This document shows positions 11,395 through 24,009 of a stretch of 64,000 nucleotides of DNA, piece after piece. How positions within the stretch are numbered: position 1 is the first letter of the stretch; each line of letters opens with the position of its first letter. This DNA is from Patella vulgata (Eukaryota > Mollusca > Gastropoda > Patellidae). Location: contig NC_065887.2 in assembly GCF_932274485.2 (NCBI RefSeq), positions 42,551,201-42,615,200 on the forward strand, written 5' to 3'. The notes below the pieces were generated by a model that ran no database searches, was not told where the DNA came from, and worked only from the letters and a program-made list of their open reading frames with translations. A program made the translations under genes and the position numbers.

Positions 11395-12657
11395 TCACAA
11401 AGATTTCCTCGACTCCTGAACAATGTGGGACGAGCCTTTAACTATTCCTTCGTCGCCAGATAAATGTCCATTTTCTGTATCACTGGCGCTTCCCTCTCCT
11501 TCTTTACCTTCAGAATGTGTTTTTGTATGCTTAGCTAAATGGTCACTTCTCATAAACTTTTTGTTGCAGATCGGACAAGCAAAACGCTTCTCCCCCGTGT
11601 GTGTTCGCAAGTGTCTCTGGAGTTCGTCCGATCGAGTGAACCGTTTTCCGCAGAATAACCAGTTACAGACAAACGGACGTTCTCCGGTATGCCAGCGGAG
11701 ATGTGCTTTAAGATGTGATGATTTGTTGTAGACCTTCCCACAGCCAGGTATGTGGCAGCTGTGGATGTTGCGCTTCCTGAGATGTTCTCCTGCCGGACCC
11801 AGTCGATCAGCTTCATGACAGTTAGGACAGTTGCAGTTGGACCTGCCGGGATATCGTCTCTGGGTTCTGGTGCCGGCTATACTGGGTATGCCAGGTCTGG
11901 TGAGGAAAGGACTGACGGTATTAGGTGAGAGCTCGGTTTGGTTGGTCAGCATGGACTTGTAGGTGTTGTATGTGTCTTGCAGGAGATGTTGACCCGAGGA
12001 GTAAATGTTGTTGTTACTGGAGCCTAGAGCATGGGTTAGTGAGTATTCCGTGGAGGGATAGTTAGTTGTAATTTGGTTTCTAAGAGCAGCAGTAGCAGCC
12101 GTTCCTGAAACATCCGTCAACCAGTTGGAAGCATTGGTGTGAACATCCCACCAGGCGGCGCTCCCGTTTACAGGATTAACCTCACTCTTTATACCAGTAG
12201 GATGGCTTCCACTGAAGGGCCATGTATCGTACGGGTGTCCGGCCAGACTGTGCATCCTCGTGTAAACGGTGCCTAAGCCCGAACTGCCAATGTTCCCATC
12301 AGCTGTTGGCGGTATCTTCTGAGGTAAACCTGTCGGGGAGCCCTCCGAAGGACTGTAATTTGTCGAACTGTTAGAATAGAAGAGATCATTATTTAAGGTG
12401 TTGTTAGAAGCCACAGATGAATTAGTGGAGCGGCCATAACTTAAATAATTACTAGCTACTGATGTAGTCGTCAGACCCGAGGAGGTTTTTTGGTTCGACA
12501 GACTGTTGGCTCCAGGCGATGATCCCGGTTCTTTCTTCCAGGGATGGAAACCTTTCGGTAAACTTGGATCTGTTAAGGGCTGCGGACTTTTATTGTTGAT
12601 TTTATTATACTGAGCTGTTAACATAGCTAGGGGTGTTCCACCTAATGGATGCGGTTC
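11395..12657 (-). CDS. Sp8/9: Sp8/9-type zinc-finger transcription factor, large 3' exon
   Basis: This exon encodes 420 residues and the stop. Read from the splice acceptor (CAG before GAA at 12657), it starts [13 protein letters not shown], the N-terminal SP box. It then has [15 protein letters not shown], and SAAWWDVH with a downstream WL, all hallmarks of the vertebrate Sp6-9 branch and closest to SP8/SP9. A buttonhead box with CNCPNC sits at about residue 275. Three C2H2 fingers follow at about 301-381: two of type C-x4-C-x12-H-x3-H, then one C-x2-C. Finger helices read [16 protein letters not shown] and RSDHLAKH, the GC/GT-box-binding set, so it should act as a nuclear DNA-binding regulator. 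SP8/9 genes act in limb/appendage and neural patterning. The tail is acidic and serine-rich. All metal ligands are present and the exon is intact. The branch is firm; orthology to Sp8 versus Sp9 cannot be decided here. Confidence 0.96.
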   Translation of the reverse strand, partial: EPHPLGGTPLAMLTAQYNKINNKSPQPLTDPSLPKGFHPWKKEPGSSPGANSLSNQKTSSGLTTTSVASNYLSYGRSTNSSVASNNTLNNDLFYSNSSTNYSPSEGSPTGLPQKIPPTADGNIGSSGLGTVYTRMHSLAGHPYDTWPFSGSHPTGIKSEVNPVNGSAAWWDVHTNASNWLTDVSGTAATAALRNQITTNYPSTEYSLTHALGSSNNNIYSSGQHLLQDTYNTYKSMLTNQTELSPNTVSPFLTRPGIPSIAGTRTQRRYPGRSNCNCPNCHEADRLGPAGEHLRKRNIHSCHIPGCGKVYNKSSHLKAHLRWHTGERPFVCNWLFCGKRFTRSDELQRHLRTHTGEKRFACPICNKKFMRSDHLAKHTKTHSEGKEGEGSASDTENGHLSGDEGIVKGSSHIVQESRKSL

Positions 12658-12679
12658 CTGAAAAATAGAAAACAAGATA

Positions 12680-12990
12680 ATGAAATGAAATAAAATGGGA
12701 ATTAATGTCTTACGTTTCTACTGGAAGGTTCGTTTTGCTCATAGAGCGGGCATACAGACTAGTCTTACTCCAAGGAATCTTTAACGTGTTGTCAACACTG
12801 TACACGGGACTCGTCCGAACGACTAAAAACCCTTTTTCGCCATGACCCCCACCCCCACCCCACTATCTTGCACCACTTACAATGGTGTACCAGATTTGAA
12901 TATCCTCATGAATTTTCTAGGTGAACACCGGGATCAAATGCCGAGTCCTGGATATTGTGCGAACATGACACTCATCAAGCCATCTTGACT
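12680..12990 (-). mobile_element. SINE family A, diverged, beside the Sp acceptor
   Basis: AATGAAATGAAATAAAATGGG (reversed tail) is followed by readable body pieces (GGAATCTTTAACGTG, TACACGGGACTCGTCC). The head is mostly decayed. Its tail begins about 20 bp outside the acceptor of the large Sp exon. Confidence 0.72.
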
Positions 12991-15900
12991 CCACATAAAA
13001 TCATTAGCACTTACAGAAAATTTGTCAAATATTGCAGAATATATTTTGTAAAATTTAACAAGATTAATAAACGATGTTAATCTGTTTAACAGAATTATTT
13101 CCCTTTTAATTTATACTTGATTTAATATTTCAATTTTAATTTTAAATTTACTTTTAGTAATTATATGAAATTTGTTCTCTTGTGGAATTGTTTTGTTTCA
13201 TATTTTAGTTTCTGTTTTCAAAATGAAGTTTATAATTTGTCTTTAACTTAGTGTATTAAACACAAAAACATAATATGGAACACAATTACTATTTTAATTA
13301 AAGCGACGTTTCGTTGGGGGTTCTCTCAACGTTTTCAAGTAAATGATAACGAAAATAATATACTTAATGTATATTATGAAATAAATATTATGTCCATGAT
13401 TTATATCTTAGTTGGAAATTATGTTTACATTTATTCTACTTGATATTCGAGGTTTGTTTTTCTTCATAAATACACAATCCTCTTGTAATATATACAAAAA
13501 CAAAAAATAGATTAGACAGCAGGTTGCTTGAAATCTTCAGGTGATACGAAATAGGATATGATATTATGTTTAAATATAGATTTGTATGTTTTAATGAATA
13601 GGCCAGTTGTAAATACTGTAAGATGTAAAATGTCAAAACGTGTATTATATAATTCATTTCATTTGTGAAAGGCAGTAAGCTCCTGTTATCTCCTCGTCTA
13701 ATTTGATAAGTTATTTTATGAATGAGACGGTTGTTAACGCGATCATGTGTATATACCAACATGTGTAAAGTGTATATACCAACATGTGTAAGGTGTATAT
13801 ACCAACATGTGTATTACAATGTACTATATTTCTTCCATAGTCGGATACATTATAATATCATCTTTAAATAGATCGCTATACTTGAGTTTCGAAATAACAA
13901 CACTAATAAAATTCATTATTCTTTTTTAAAGGGCTTGTGTTGATTGATAGGTATCAGACCCAATAACTCACGCCATTTGACGTGTTATTTCGGCCCCTCA
14001 AATACTTGATAAGGTTCTTGTTTATAAGATCTAAAGAGAGGTCTTGCTGTGTACAAGGGGGTGGAATAATTTACGCCATGTTGACCACCCTTATAGCCGA
14101 TGATGAGGCCCTAATAAAACCTTTTCTACAGTCTAGTTAGTGCTCCTATAAAGATGCGTATCTCTACAATAGGTGTTGGGGTTATTGTCAAGTCCAGACT
14201 AAATAACTGGTGTATTTAAGATGATCGACACGGTTAACTAGGGCTAACGATCCCTAGAAGGGGTTTAAAGATGTCTAAACCTGACTTTTATTAGGGTTAT
14301 TTACATTCGTTTTTTACACTGGTCCCATGTTTAAACACAAATAAAAAAATATCAAAGTGTAACGATTTATCATTTCACAGATCAACTTTTATCGGATTCA
14401 ACAGTTTGTGATCGGCACATTTGCTTTTTTCGGACAACAACAAATTTTTGCACAGCTTAATTCACGCTAAAATGTATTCAGACAGATTATTAGCATTTGA
14501 TCAAATAAAATCAAAATATGAGTGCTAGATAATCTCCCGACATTGATTCAATCATGTTAAAAACAGATTCATCAAAAGATTTAGAGAAAATTAAAGGCGG
14601 CGTTGATGGACCATATTCAATATATAGAAAGTGAAAGGTTCACAAATTTTCAGTGCACCATATTTTTGTAAATATGTTTGGTCAGGCCATCGAAAGTATA
14701 AAAGAAACGAAACGAAATACAGATCTGTATTTTAATCAGATTGTTTGTCAAATGGCGATCAAGGGTTTTATAATTTCCTTTTAGAACACCAAATGTCACT
14801 TCTCAAAATCTTGAAGAAAGACAACTTTGCTTTGAGTCGAGTCAGTTTCCCTAACTTTATTTATCTTTAACGAATATTGCGCATTTGGTCGAAGACACGG
14901 AATCGCTTTCACACTAAGTTTTAAAAATTTCACACAACCTCGTATGCTTTCTTTGTCTATGCAAATGAATAATTTTAATATTAAGTTTTGTACCGACACG
15001 GAAACTTATGACCACCGGACCAACAAGCGTCGGTACAGGTCTAGCGATTAAATGGGTTTGGCACTTCAAGGAGCGACTGGAAATTACAAGTTACGAAGTT
15101 TTTTTTTATGAAACTAGACAAGTTCACCGGATAAAAACACGAAACATTCTGGGGAAATAGTCTTCTATTATTATTATTACGGAATTCTTGACCCAGTGGA
15201 AACTCCTCTCTAGAGAAGAGTGCTTTAAGATTAATTTCGTTATGATGCAAATTTCTGGAAATAATTTAAGTGTTCAGATTATAAAAACCAGAGTGAATGC
15301 TCTTTTCAGAATTTGTAGGTCCATTTTAATTTCCTGTTATATTATATGAAAACAGTGGTTTTAACTACTAAACATTTGGCAATGACAGCATCTGGGTTCA
15401 AGATATTTTCAGTATTCTGAAAGTAAAGGTTGGTTTTCTGATGTTTTCTGTTGATAATTTATAGTGTATACGAACAGTATTATAAAATAATTCATTGTCT
15501 ATTTCATCACTGATTCGATGTTATGGGCCTTAATTCAAGGGTACTTCGGGAAACAGATAGCTGAGAGTTCTTCAGATTTAAATAGGGTTTTTGACGAAAG
15601 GCGAAATGGCGCGGATTAATAAAGAAAGGGGGTAGAAATAAGGAACCTAAACTTATACTTATCATGGCCAAAGTTCAAATTCACAAAATATCTGGAACCA
15701 AAAGTCTTTAAGAATGATCTGCTCCGGAATCGAATCACAAATTCTATCATTAGTCTTTTGATTTGTAATAATATTCGGCGCGGGGTTAGTTTGTCGTCAT
15801 ATTATTGTCTTAAAAAACATTTCACCAAAAATGATTCAATTCAAATCAGAAACATGTCGTCATCAATCAGTATTTATTTATATTACTTGTTAAATTTATA

Positions 15901-18900
15901 TTATTTTAGAAATTATAATAATTTGAGCTCTGGAAATATTCTCGAGTTCATTGTTAATCTTCCTATAACATCATTTATTGTAAACAAATATTAATTTGGT
16001 TGCAAATGGATTTTAAAAAATGTGTTTTTCAAACGTTGTATTTGAGAAATGCTGAAGTTTGTAAGATGGAAAACGTTTTTAGAATTATTTGGGCTTTTCG
16101 TTTAAGATGCTAACAGTTAGACGAAACCTGGGAAATCACGCAGTAGTTCGTTTTAAATATATGACAGCCGCTAATGATCGTAACATTTTTAAGTTTTCGG
16201 TAGAGATTTTAAAATCTACTTCACAGCATGAGTTCATATTGTTCTTATTGTTTTGTAATTGAACGGCGGAATCCTTTTGCTGGCGGAAGACGAATTTAAA
16301 ATATAATCTCTTTGACCCTCCAGAACAGAAAAAAAACATGGCTTTCTCAGATTGATGCCTACTATTATTATAAATTTCAAGGATTATACATTTAGAATAA
16401 TTATCGGGTACTTGGCTTTCCTGAATACTGCTAACTATTAATTAAAAACCCTTTCAAAGCACTCGACAAAGACTGATCCCCTGTTACATCCAATGCGCGA
16501 TCGACGTAAATAAAAACAAAACAAAAAACAAAAACCAAAATAAAAAATTGCCGCCGCACCGCAGAATACTGGGGAACTAATTCTTCAATCTGTGTTGAAG
16601 TGTCATGAAAATAAGAAATCATTTAAAGGTTGAAGTTGCTAATTCTTATAATAAGTGTAAAGTAATTGTAGCTAAGCCGAGATAAAATCACTAGTTTCTA
16701 CTCACTGTTAGTATGCTAGTCGCCATTCCTGACATCCAAATTGTTATTTTCAATTCTTTAACACGAACCTAGTTTTTACCCGACTAGTGGATAGAAAATT
16801 ATAGCCTGCGTCACGCCCCTTAATCCTAATACGCCCACTTTTGACCGACAGCACGTGGAATACTTCGGTTAAACCAATCAATGCGGCCGATATCTGATTT
16901 GAATACATGTCGTGAGACGGCTCTTGTTTAGTGCCGTATAATTGCAGATTTGCGAAGCTTTTGATTCTGCGAGACTCACAGAAATTTACGATCCGCATAA
17001 TTATACCTCTTGACAGTAAAGAGTTCGTCAAGCCTCGTTATGAATCAATGACTTCCGGTTGAGGAGATTGAACGGTGCTCGGATGTAATTTGGTCGAGTT
17101 TAATGACGTATAATTGTTCTTGTGAGTGAAAACAAGGCTATTATCCTCGCTAGCAACAGAAATATGAACGTCAATACCAGTTTATTTTATTAATAACGAT
17201 TCTTACATTTTTTTCAAGGTTGTTCGCTCGAACAGAACGCCTCCCCGCCGACATTCAATGTTAATATTCAGGAATTAAGTCGTTCATAACAATCGAATAA
17301 TTCAGAAAAATTTGATCATTGAAGTTATTGATGTGATTTTATTGATATCCATTACCCAGGGGGAGATAATATTATTAACCGCTACTCTTATAATTTATAT
17401 CAATAAAAGAGTTTATAATTGAAAGTTAGAGAAGGCGGGAGAGATTCAAGAGATTTCTATAAATTATCTTATTAATAGGATATAATAATCACACGTCGAT
17501 CATGATAATATTTATATGATTTGATAAAAGAGTTTAATTTCAGCAGATTGTAATAAACTAGAGTAATTTGTAAAGTTATTCATTTGTTTCTTGTGGTTTG
17601 TAGTAGATCGTTGTTTATTATAAAATCTACATAATAAATATAATGAAATGAGGTTTAAGTTTTTACTTTATACATGCGCTGATGGGCGGTTTCCAGGTTC
17701 GCGATAAAAACAATTTGACATGTACATGTACACCTCCATTTTTAAAAGTCGACCTGTTTAATGGAGTAAGGGAGTCGACCGGCTCCACATAATCTACCAA
17801 ACACCAATCAGACATTTTGTTTATTATCTTCTTCTCCCTTTAAACTATTGTAGAATATGATATGTGTTCTATAATTTACAGAAATGTTCTCGTTTATTAG
17901 AAACAGTTAACTCATTTAAAACCTTTCCTTTCAGGCCTGTTTCATTTGGATCCCTTTATTTACATTCCAAAATTACTTCTTTAGAGATAAATTTCGTGTC
18001 TAGGCGTTTAACATTAAAATTGGTGACTGGATTTCACATTTGAAATGAAGACAAAACATACAGAAGATGATATTGAATCAAGTTTCGGTCAAGATTCTGC
18101 CCGATTCGCGTCAAACCATAACAAATTTTTTAAATGCGAACTGTTATACATCTCTGAATTATTTTATTTTTAAATTTAAATGCGACAGTCAGACTGACTG
18201 AATGTTCAGCGCTATAGAAAACGATTATTATAATATATCTCGGGATTATTTTATTTTAAAGTTTTAACTTAGCGGTCATTTAAGATCTTTATTGTTTCCA
18301 CACAGGTAAAATAGATGGTTTTAAATTTTAAAAAAATGTCTCAATATATATTGATAGTAGAATAAGAAGCCAGAAGTTGGAGAACATTTACAAAAATGTA
18401 AAAAAACGGTATATTGTGAGACATTGTGATGGATTTCATAAAACCCATCCCTTTTATTCAAATTAAATACCAATAGTTTTACTACGTGTTGTCACTGTGA
18501 TTATAGACCAAAGATCTCGTGTTTTACACAAATTTATGTAAATCTTCAGTTTTAGGTTTTTATGTTATTTATATTTTTATTCGAATATTCTATAATCTTT
18601 AAATCTCATTCTGTAATTGAGAAAGTTATTAACAGTACACAAAGTTTTGGAGGAAAGAATGACTAGTTTATAACGTTATACACCACAATATAAGGAAACT
18701 ATTTTTATGTGACTCATGTAAAATATATAAGCCTATATACTGTGACTAGTAAAATATCTTTATACATTGACTAGTACATATCATAATATAACGTTATAAC
18801 GTAAACAAAGATTACCTTTATAGCTGGGGAGAATTTGGTTTCCAACATATTTAAATATATTTCTGGGGATATCATCAAGCTGAGATAATTATAGAAAGCA

Positions 18901-20570
18901 CTTGATAAAATGATCTGGTGGTATTGTTAGTCTACTGTAACCAATCAATCTACTCTAGAATAACCACATAGTTCCATAAACTGTTCAAATATAAATACTA
19001 AATATAGTTAAAAAAAAACACTTCACCGGTCTAGTCAATTCTTTCAATTTAAATAAAATCAAATACACTGAAACTTCGACTTGTATTGTTCTCGGAGCCG
19101 AGGCGGAAATTGTTGTAATGAGATCCGGCTGTTTTAAACGCTGACAATCTTATTCACTGTTAAAAACACTTCTTTCATTCTAATATATTCATTAATTAAA
19201 ATACAGATCCAGCAACTACAATCTCTCATAATATAATAAATACCCTACACGCAAATATTTCAAATTTAATATTTCAATATTTGAAAAATGTCACAAAATA
19301 CATTATTTTTACATTCACAATCAGAACTTAATCGCAAATGTTTCTATATTTTTTCAAAATTCCTATATCTCCAGATCTGAAATAATTTCAAACTTAATTA
19401 TAGTAAGAAAGGTAAAACTGTTTTCTCTGTACACAAATAGAATCCAGCAAGAGATATGAAAAACTCTCTATATCCTCCTATTATATCCACTTTGAAGTGT
19501 TAGTCCTGCTTCCTTCTGATCCGCTGACAAATCACTGGCAAGTATCGGACCACTTTTTAGCCAGCAGACCTTTCAATGAAGACTGTAAAACTTTATAGTA
19601 TTGGGTTTCGTTTTTTTTATATACATGGTGCGGACCTGTGAGTAAACATCTTATCGTCACATATTATATACTTACATACTAGATATACGTACACGTTTAG
19701 ATCTAAAGCTGTCAAAAGCTTTTATCCTTTTCACTGTATATAAGTTATAATGATATAAATTACTTTCCTATTCTAACTTATAACACGTGAAACTTCAAGA
19801 AAAAAACACGAGATGAGGGCAGCGATTAGTTGACGTTTATAAGATTGGGCAACGAAGCGAAGGAGATGAAGAACGATTGTTCCATATGAACGATTCTCTT
19901 GTTACAGATGTGACGAAAGAGAAACAGATCAACTCTAACAAGCAGTGGAAATATTTTCTTTTCTCTTTTTTAACAACCCGCTTGGATTTCTAGACATCGA
20001 ATTGAAAGAAAAGAAAAGAATTATCTTGGTCTTAACGCCTCTAGAGCTGATTACAGTCAATAGGAAAGAATGACGGACAATATGGCCGCGTTGTTCGCCG
20101 AGATCATAATCTCGCGACCGTGATTAAAGAGTCAACGTTGTCTGATATTGTTCTCGCTGCATCTGTTGTGAACATCGGGTGTGGAAGTTTGTTTAGATTT
20201 TGATTTTTTCCCTCGATAAGTTAGTCACCTGTAGGAAACGAATGTAATAGATTAAAGAGATTAAGACAGGACGCCCCAAGATAATCTGACATCTCGTCTT
20301 GACAAATTGATAACAACACACAAGATGGTCAATTCTAAAACAAACTCATTTTAACACAAGAAAACAAATGTGTTTGGTTGTTGTTTGTCTGCATTTTTTG
20401 TGATTGTTATACGGTTGTGCGGTCGTGTTTAATTTAATAAAACTAACTCGTCCATTCCCCTGGGGATCGCTTCAACCACACCACAGTGCGCCAGATAGGC
20501 AATTAATTAAATATTGGTGGTTTTGCATAATATGTATGTACTTGATAATTTTACCAAATGATTATTTCAA
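12991..20570. other. Sp gene long intron, left part: no genes recognised
   Basis: Apart from a 23-bp triplicated sequence (13746-13815) and a small piece of repeat family G (13268-13325), I see no coding exon, RNA gene or shared repeat. Small open frames at 13.4-17.0 kb lack recognisable domains. Some relatively GC-rich, non-repetitive stretches (about 14.0-14.3 and 19.8-20.3 kb) could hold regulatory elements, but nothing in one sequence proves this. Confidence 0.5.
13746..13815. repeat. 23-bp tandem repeat, three copies
   Basis: Three consecutive copies of GTGTATATACCAACATGTGT plus three bases, almost identical, so recently expanded. Confidence 0.9.
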
Positions 20571-20576
20571 ATGATC

Positions 20577-20735
20577 CGCGGGAACTTGGTCGTTTTACAA
20601 AATATTAGATTGGTACCTGGTTGTTTTACAAAATAAATATTTAGACTAAACCACGAGAACTTGGTTGCTTTACAAAATATTAGACTAGACGAACGGCAAC
20701 TTGGTTGTTTTACAAAATATTAGACTAAACCGCGA
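20577..20735. repeat. Minisatellite, about 40-bp unit, four copies
   Basis: The recurring core is AACTTGGTTGTTTTACAAAA followed by TATTAGACTA and CCGCG-like bases. Copies vary in length. Confidence 0.82.
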
Positions 20736-20971
20736 ACCACGACTATTATGATAGGAGAATTTAAACTCGAAAAAAAAATAATAAAGTCAGAAAATAATGT
20801 AATTTAATATGATGTATCGGACATATACCCATCTTGTCAATAGTATAACCTGTATTTAAGGGATGTGATATTATAATAACTAATGATACCTATTACATTC
20901 TGAAAACTTATACCAACCTATCGACAATCTTCAACTACGTAACACCTTCCAACGTTTCGTTTCCAGTTCCA

Positions 20972-21035
20972 GACCATAATTAAAATATCTAATTAATAAT
21001 TTAGATAGCATTTCAGGCAATGTATGTTTAACTTT
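20972..21035 (-). mobile_element. Repeat family D, small inverted fragment
   Basis: CTAATTAATAATTTAGATAG with GCATTTCAGGC is the reverse complement of the most conserved family D block. Confidence 0.5.
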
Positions 21036-21363
21036 TGTATATTTAACCTCGGTATATCAAGTATTTTGTACATTATCCAAGATAACTTTTTTATGAAGTG
21101 AGAGTAAATATTTTTGTAATTTATAACCATATGCAATTCATGATTAAATCATGTATTTATATGTCTGTAAATAATTTATTACGGGAAATAGATTTATATA
21201 AGCTCCGGATTGTTTTAGATCCAATAATTAAATATTGTATCTTTAGATTGTGTCCAGAGAATGATAATGAATAAAATATGGAATAGATTTATACAGTGTA
21301 CCAGATTTTAGATAAACTTTTTCTGGTTCGGTCACAGAGCAATTAAACTGGAAATAAACAACT

Positions 21364-21702
21364 CTATGGAATACAATTGCTGTTTATAACTAAACGATGT
21401 CTTGCATGCTAGAGATTCCTAGTAGAAACGATGTTTAGCCTGCTAGAGATTCCTCGTGGAAACGATGTTTAGCCTGCTAGAGATTCCTCGTGGAAACGAT
21501 GTTTAGCCTGCTAGAGATTCCTCGTGGAAACGATGTTTAGCCTGCTAGAGATTCCTAGTGGAAACGATGTCTTGCCTGCTAGAGATTCCTAGTAGAAACA
21601 ATGTCTTGCCTGCTAGAGATTCCTAGTAGAAACAATGTCTTGCCTGCTAGAGATTCCTAGTAGAAACGTCGCTCAGTAATACACAGTAATTGTATTTCAT
21701 AG
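21364..21702. mobile_element. Family G element: inverted ends around a 34-bp tandem array
   Basis: Outer ends CTATGGAATACAATTGCTG (21364-21382) and CAGTAATTGTATTTCATAG (21684-21702) are inverted repeats with few mismatches. Between them lies an array of eight 34-bp units (about 21394-21666; core CTGCTAGAGATTCCT), nearly identical, in two variants (CTTGCCTG and TTTAGCCTG). The right end (ACGTCGCTCAGTAATA...CATAG) recurs at 32109-32151. Terminal inverted repeats around a central minisatellite resemble pearl-type or non-autonomous Helitron-like elements. The class is uncertain. Confidence 0.72.
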
Positions 21703-21858
21703 AATTGTAACCTGTTAAGATGGGGGATGACTAGGCTGCAGAAGATAGGAGCCCCAATATTAAAGGAGTCCCGAAATTAGTCATATGTTACGGTATAGTG
21801 TTTAACAAGGGCGACATAATTTTTTCGCAGCTAAGGTAAGTTAATCAAGGGGCATTTC

Positions 21859-22101
21859 GTCGGTGAAGTGTCAAAAGGGTATATCTCAGGAAATTAGTCA
21901 AATATACTTTTTTGCATTTTTAAAATCTCCCAATTAATATGCACACTTCTGTCTAAGCTATGTATCTCTACGCCAATAAGAACTGTTCTAGGTTTCATGT
22001 GTCCAAATGTTGTATCTTGATTTGTGGGAATTTTGAAATGCAAAAGGTTGTTTCTTAATCTTTAGAAATTCTTAGATACACCCTTTTGACACTTCACCGA
22101 C
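21859..22101. mobile_element. Small inverted-repeat MITE, 243 bp
   Basis: The left arm 21859-21895 begins GTCGGTGAAGTGTCAAAAGG. It is matched by the inverted arm 22065-22101, which ends CCTTTTGACACTTCACCGAC on the plus strand with a shared GTATCT block inside. The loop is AT-rich and non-coding. Confidence 0.82.
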
Positions 22102-22290
22102 AATTTGCTTTCGTGTGAATGTGGTGGACAGTGACCCGAATATGCCCCCTTTCCAATGTTTATGCCAGAAAGCTTATTCCGGCCCTGATCTGTGTATATA
22201 GGTGTAATAGTGTAGTTACACACGGAAAGCACATTATTGCATGGTCCAAGATATATTGTATAATATTATGATGGAAGGTGGACTTGACTT

Positions 22291-22964
22291 AAAATGCAAA
22301 TACCTATGCAGGTTGTGATATGATAAATAGTCATGCACACCTGACATGCTTTGACAGTATGTTGACAGATGAAGAACTTATCGCCCCAACAGAACCACTG
22401 AGCTGCACATGCGACACGCAATAGCGCCATACATACACGGGGAGAGGTTCATTGTCAAATTTGACACTTCAAGAGGGTTGATGAAAACTGCCGCGTGCTG
22501 GCTTATCTATCCATGTTTGCTTTCCTATCGGTTCTTGCATAAGATTTACTGTTTAGCGTATCTTTGCTTTAGTGTGTTGCGTTTAATTTGATCGGGAGAT
22601 GTGTTCGTCGACGTCAACGTCAACCGACAACACTGCAAGAATTGACCGTGGCACTGCAAGAGGAGTGGGTCAGATTGCCCCAAATCGTGATTGCCACGAC
22701 GAATTGCTGAATGTCTGAGGATTGGTGGAGCAATTACTCATTATTCAGAAAAGAATCAAAAACGTCCATTTTCACTTTTGACGGTGTATCTCTTTGCGGG
22801 TGAAATGGGGCCGTCAGATAAGCCGCCCATATGAACTGTTTATGTTCATGTGTAGGCAATTGGCCTGTTATTAACATACACTGGTTACCTCTAATAAAAA
22901 CAGCAGTGCATTTCCGCAGTTTTGCATTGTTTCTGAATATCCCCTACTTTTTTTGAAGAGTATA
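22291..22964 (+). mobile_element. Tc1/mariner element, second copy, left end lost
   Basis: This is highly similar to 1807-2513 from AAATGCAAATA to the right terminal repeat (CCCCTACTTTTTTTGAAGAG). The left terminal inverted repeat is missing. It keeps a stretch of about 40 bp, containing GCGACACGCAATAGCGCC, that the first copy has lost. It has lost about 20 bp inside the transposase relic. Both copies therefore decayed independently from a longer parent. Confidence 0.85.
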
Positions 22965-23303
22965 TGTCAAACGAAGAATGCTACAAAAAAAAATATAATC
23001 TTTGAAGGATCGGTAAATTTTAATTTTAAAAGTCCTATCCGAGATTTAGCTAACTCTAATCCTAACTCTAGCCATCATTCTGTGTCTAATTCTAAACCAT
23101 AGATAAACAACAGCAATTGGATCTTAACCGTACACAACAAACATTGAAAACTCTATTACATTATTTTCAAAACATCAACATGGATTGAGACCACAACGAT
23201 TTCTATATTGCAATGAAAGTGGATTTGTATGTTTCTAAAATGATTTTTCTATACGTAGACATGCTGGATCGATATTTGTTTATATCATTCTTATTTTGTT
23301 TAC

Positions 23304-23830
23304 AGGAATAAAATGGGGTTTAACGTCCTCGTTGTCTGTACCATCCCAGCTAAGTCAGACGGGCACACACCAGGTAGTGTGCTATGAGGGACATTTTACC
23401 CGGATAGCGCCATTTTTCGGAAACTGAAGATAGAAACAATTCTGAAGAAATTTTTTCGGCAGTACATAACTTTCTCGACATCTCCCAAAGATTTTGAAAA
23501 TTCCGTATGTAAATTTATGAAATATAAACATTCTGATTGTGGTTTGTACATATCGTGTATATAGCCATCTTATAATTTAATCGTTCACTTTACTTTACTT
23601 CTCATTATATATTTAAGTTTGTACTTTTATGGAGAGGGGGTCTATAGGCTTTTGCCTGTTCTCCAATCCAGTTTCTGTGAATAAATATTGTTTTAAAAAA
23701 ATAGCGCCGTTTTATCATGCTCTTCATCCTGTAGAAAATATACACGAGGCCTGGATTTGTCGTCTTATCCGAACGACTGTCAATCACTGGACACATTCTC
23801 GGCCAACACCGGGTTCGAACCATTTCTGGG
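23304..23830 (-). mobile_element. SINE family A split by a LINE insertion
   Basis: The reversed tail and body run from AAATGGGGTTTAACGTCC (about 23311) to GGATAGCGCC. The copy resumes at 23701 with ATAGCGCC and runs to the tRNA-like head (CGGCCAACACCGGGTTCGAACC). The interruption is the separate entry at 23417-23700. Distance from the other copies is considerable. Confidence 0.72.
23417..23700 (+). mobile_element. 5'-truncated LINE insertion with poly-A
   Basis: The insert ends AATAAATATTGTTTT and an A-run and is framed by a 13-bp direct repeat, ATAGCGCC(A/G)TTTT, at 23404-23416 and 23701-23713. Its first part is open (RKLKIETILKKFFRQYITF, then about 26 more residues to a stop). It is probably the extreme end of a LINE ORF, followed by a 3' UTR containing GAGAGGGGGTCTATAGGC. 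Short length, A-tail and long target duplication together fit target-primed reverse transcription. Confidence 0.72.
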
Positions 23831-23902
23831 TTAGCTTCTGATACTTGCGCTTTTTAGGGAGTGTGTCTATTCTTCCCGTTCAATCAAATCTATCTCCAAA
23901 CA

Positions 23903-24003
23903 CAGCAACATGACAGCCCTTCTTTTAATCATGCGCCTTCCCTAAAACTTTGGACAGTGATTTAAGGTATTAAAAACGGTGAAAGTGTTGTTCGTCTCAA
24001 AGT
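23903..24003 (+). repeat. Repeat family H, copy 1
   Basis: About 100 bp is shared with 52952-53050, including CCCTAAAACTTTGGACAGTG and TTAAGGTATTAAAAAC. No coding frame or terminal repeat was recognised. Confidence 0.7.
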
Positions 24004-24009
24004 TCGAAA

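Noticed and set aside
11423-11816. Open frames opposite or overlapping the Sp zinc-finger exon
   Set aside because: They are shadows of the conserved finger codons and lack independent domain content.
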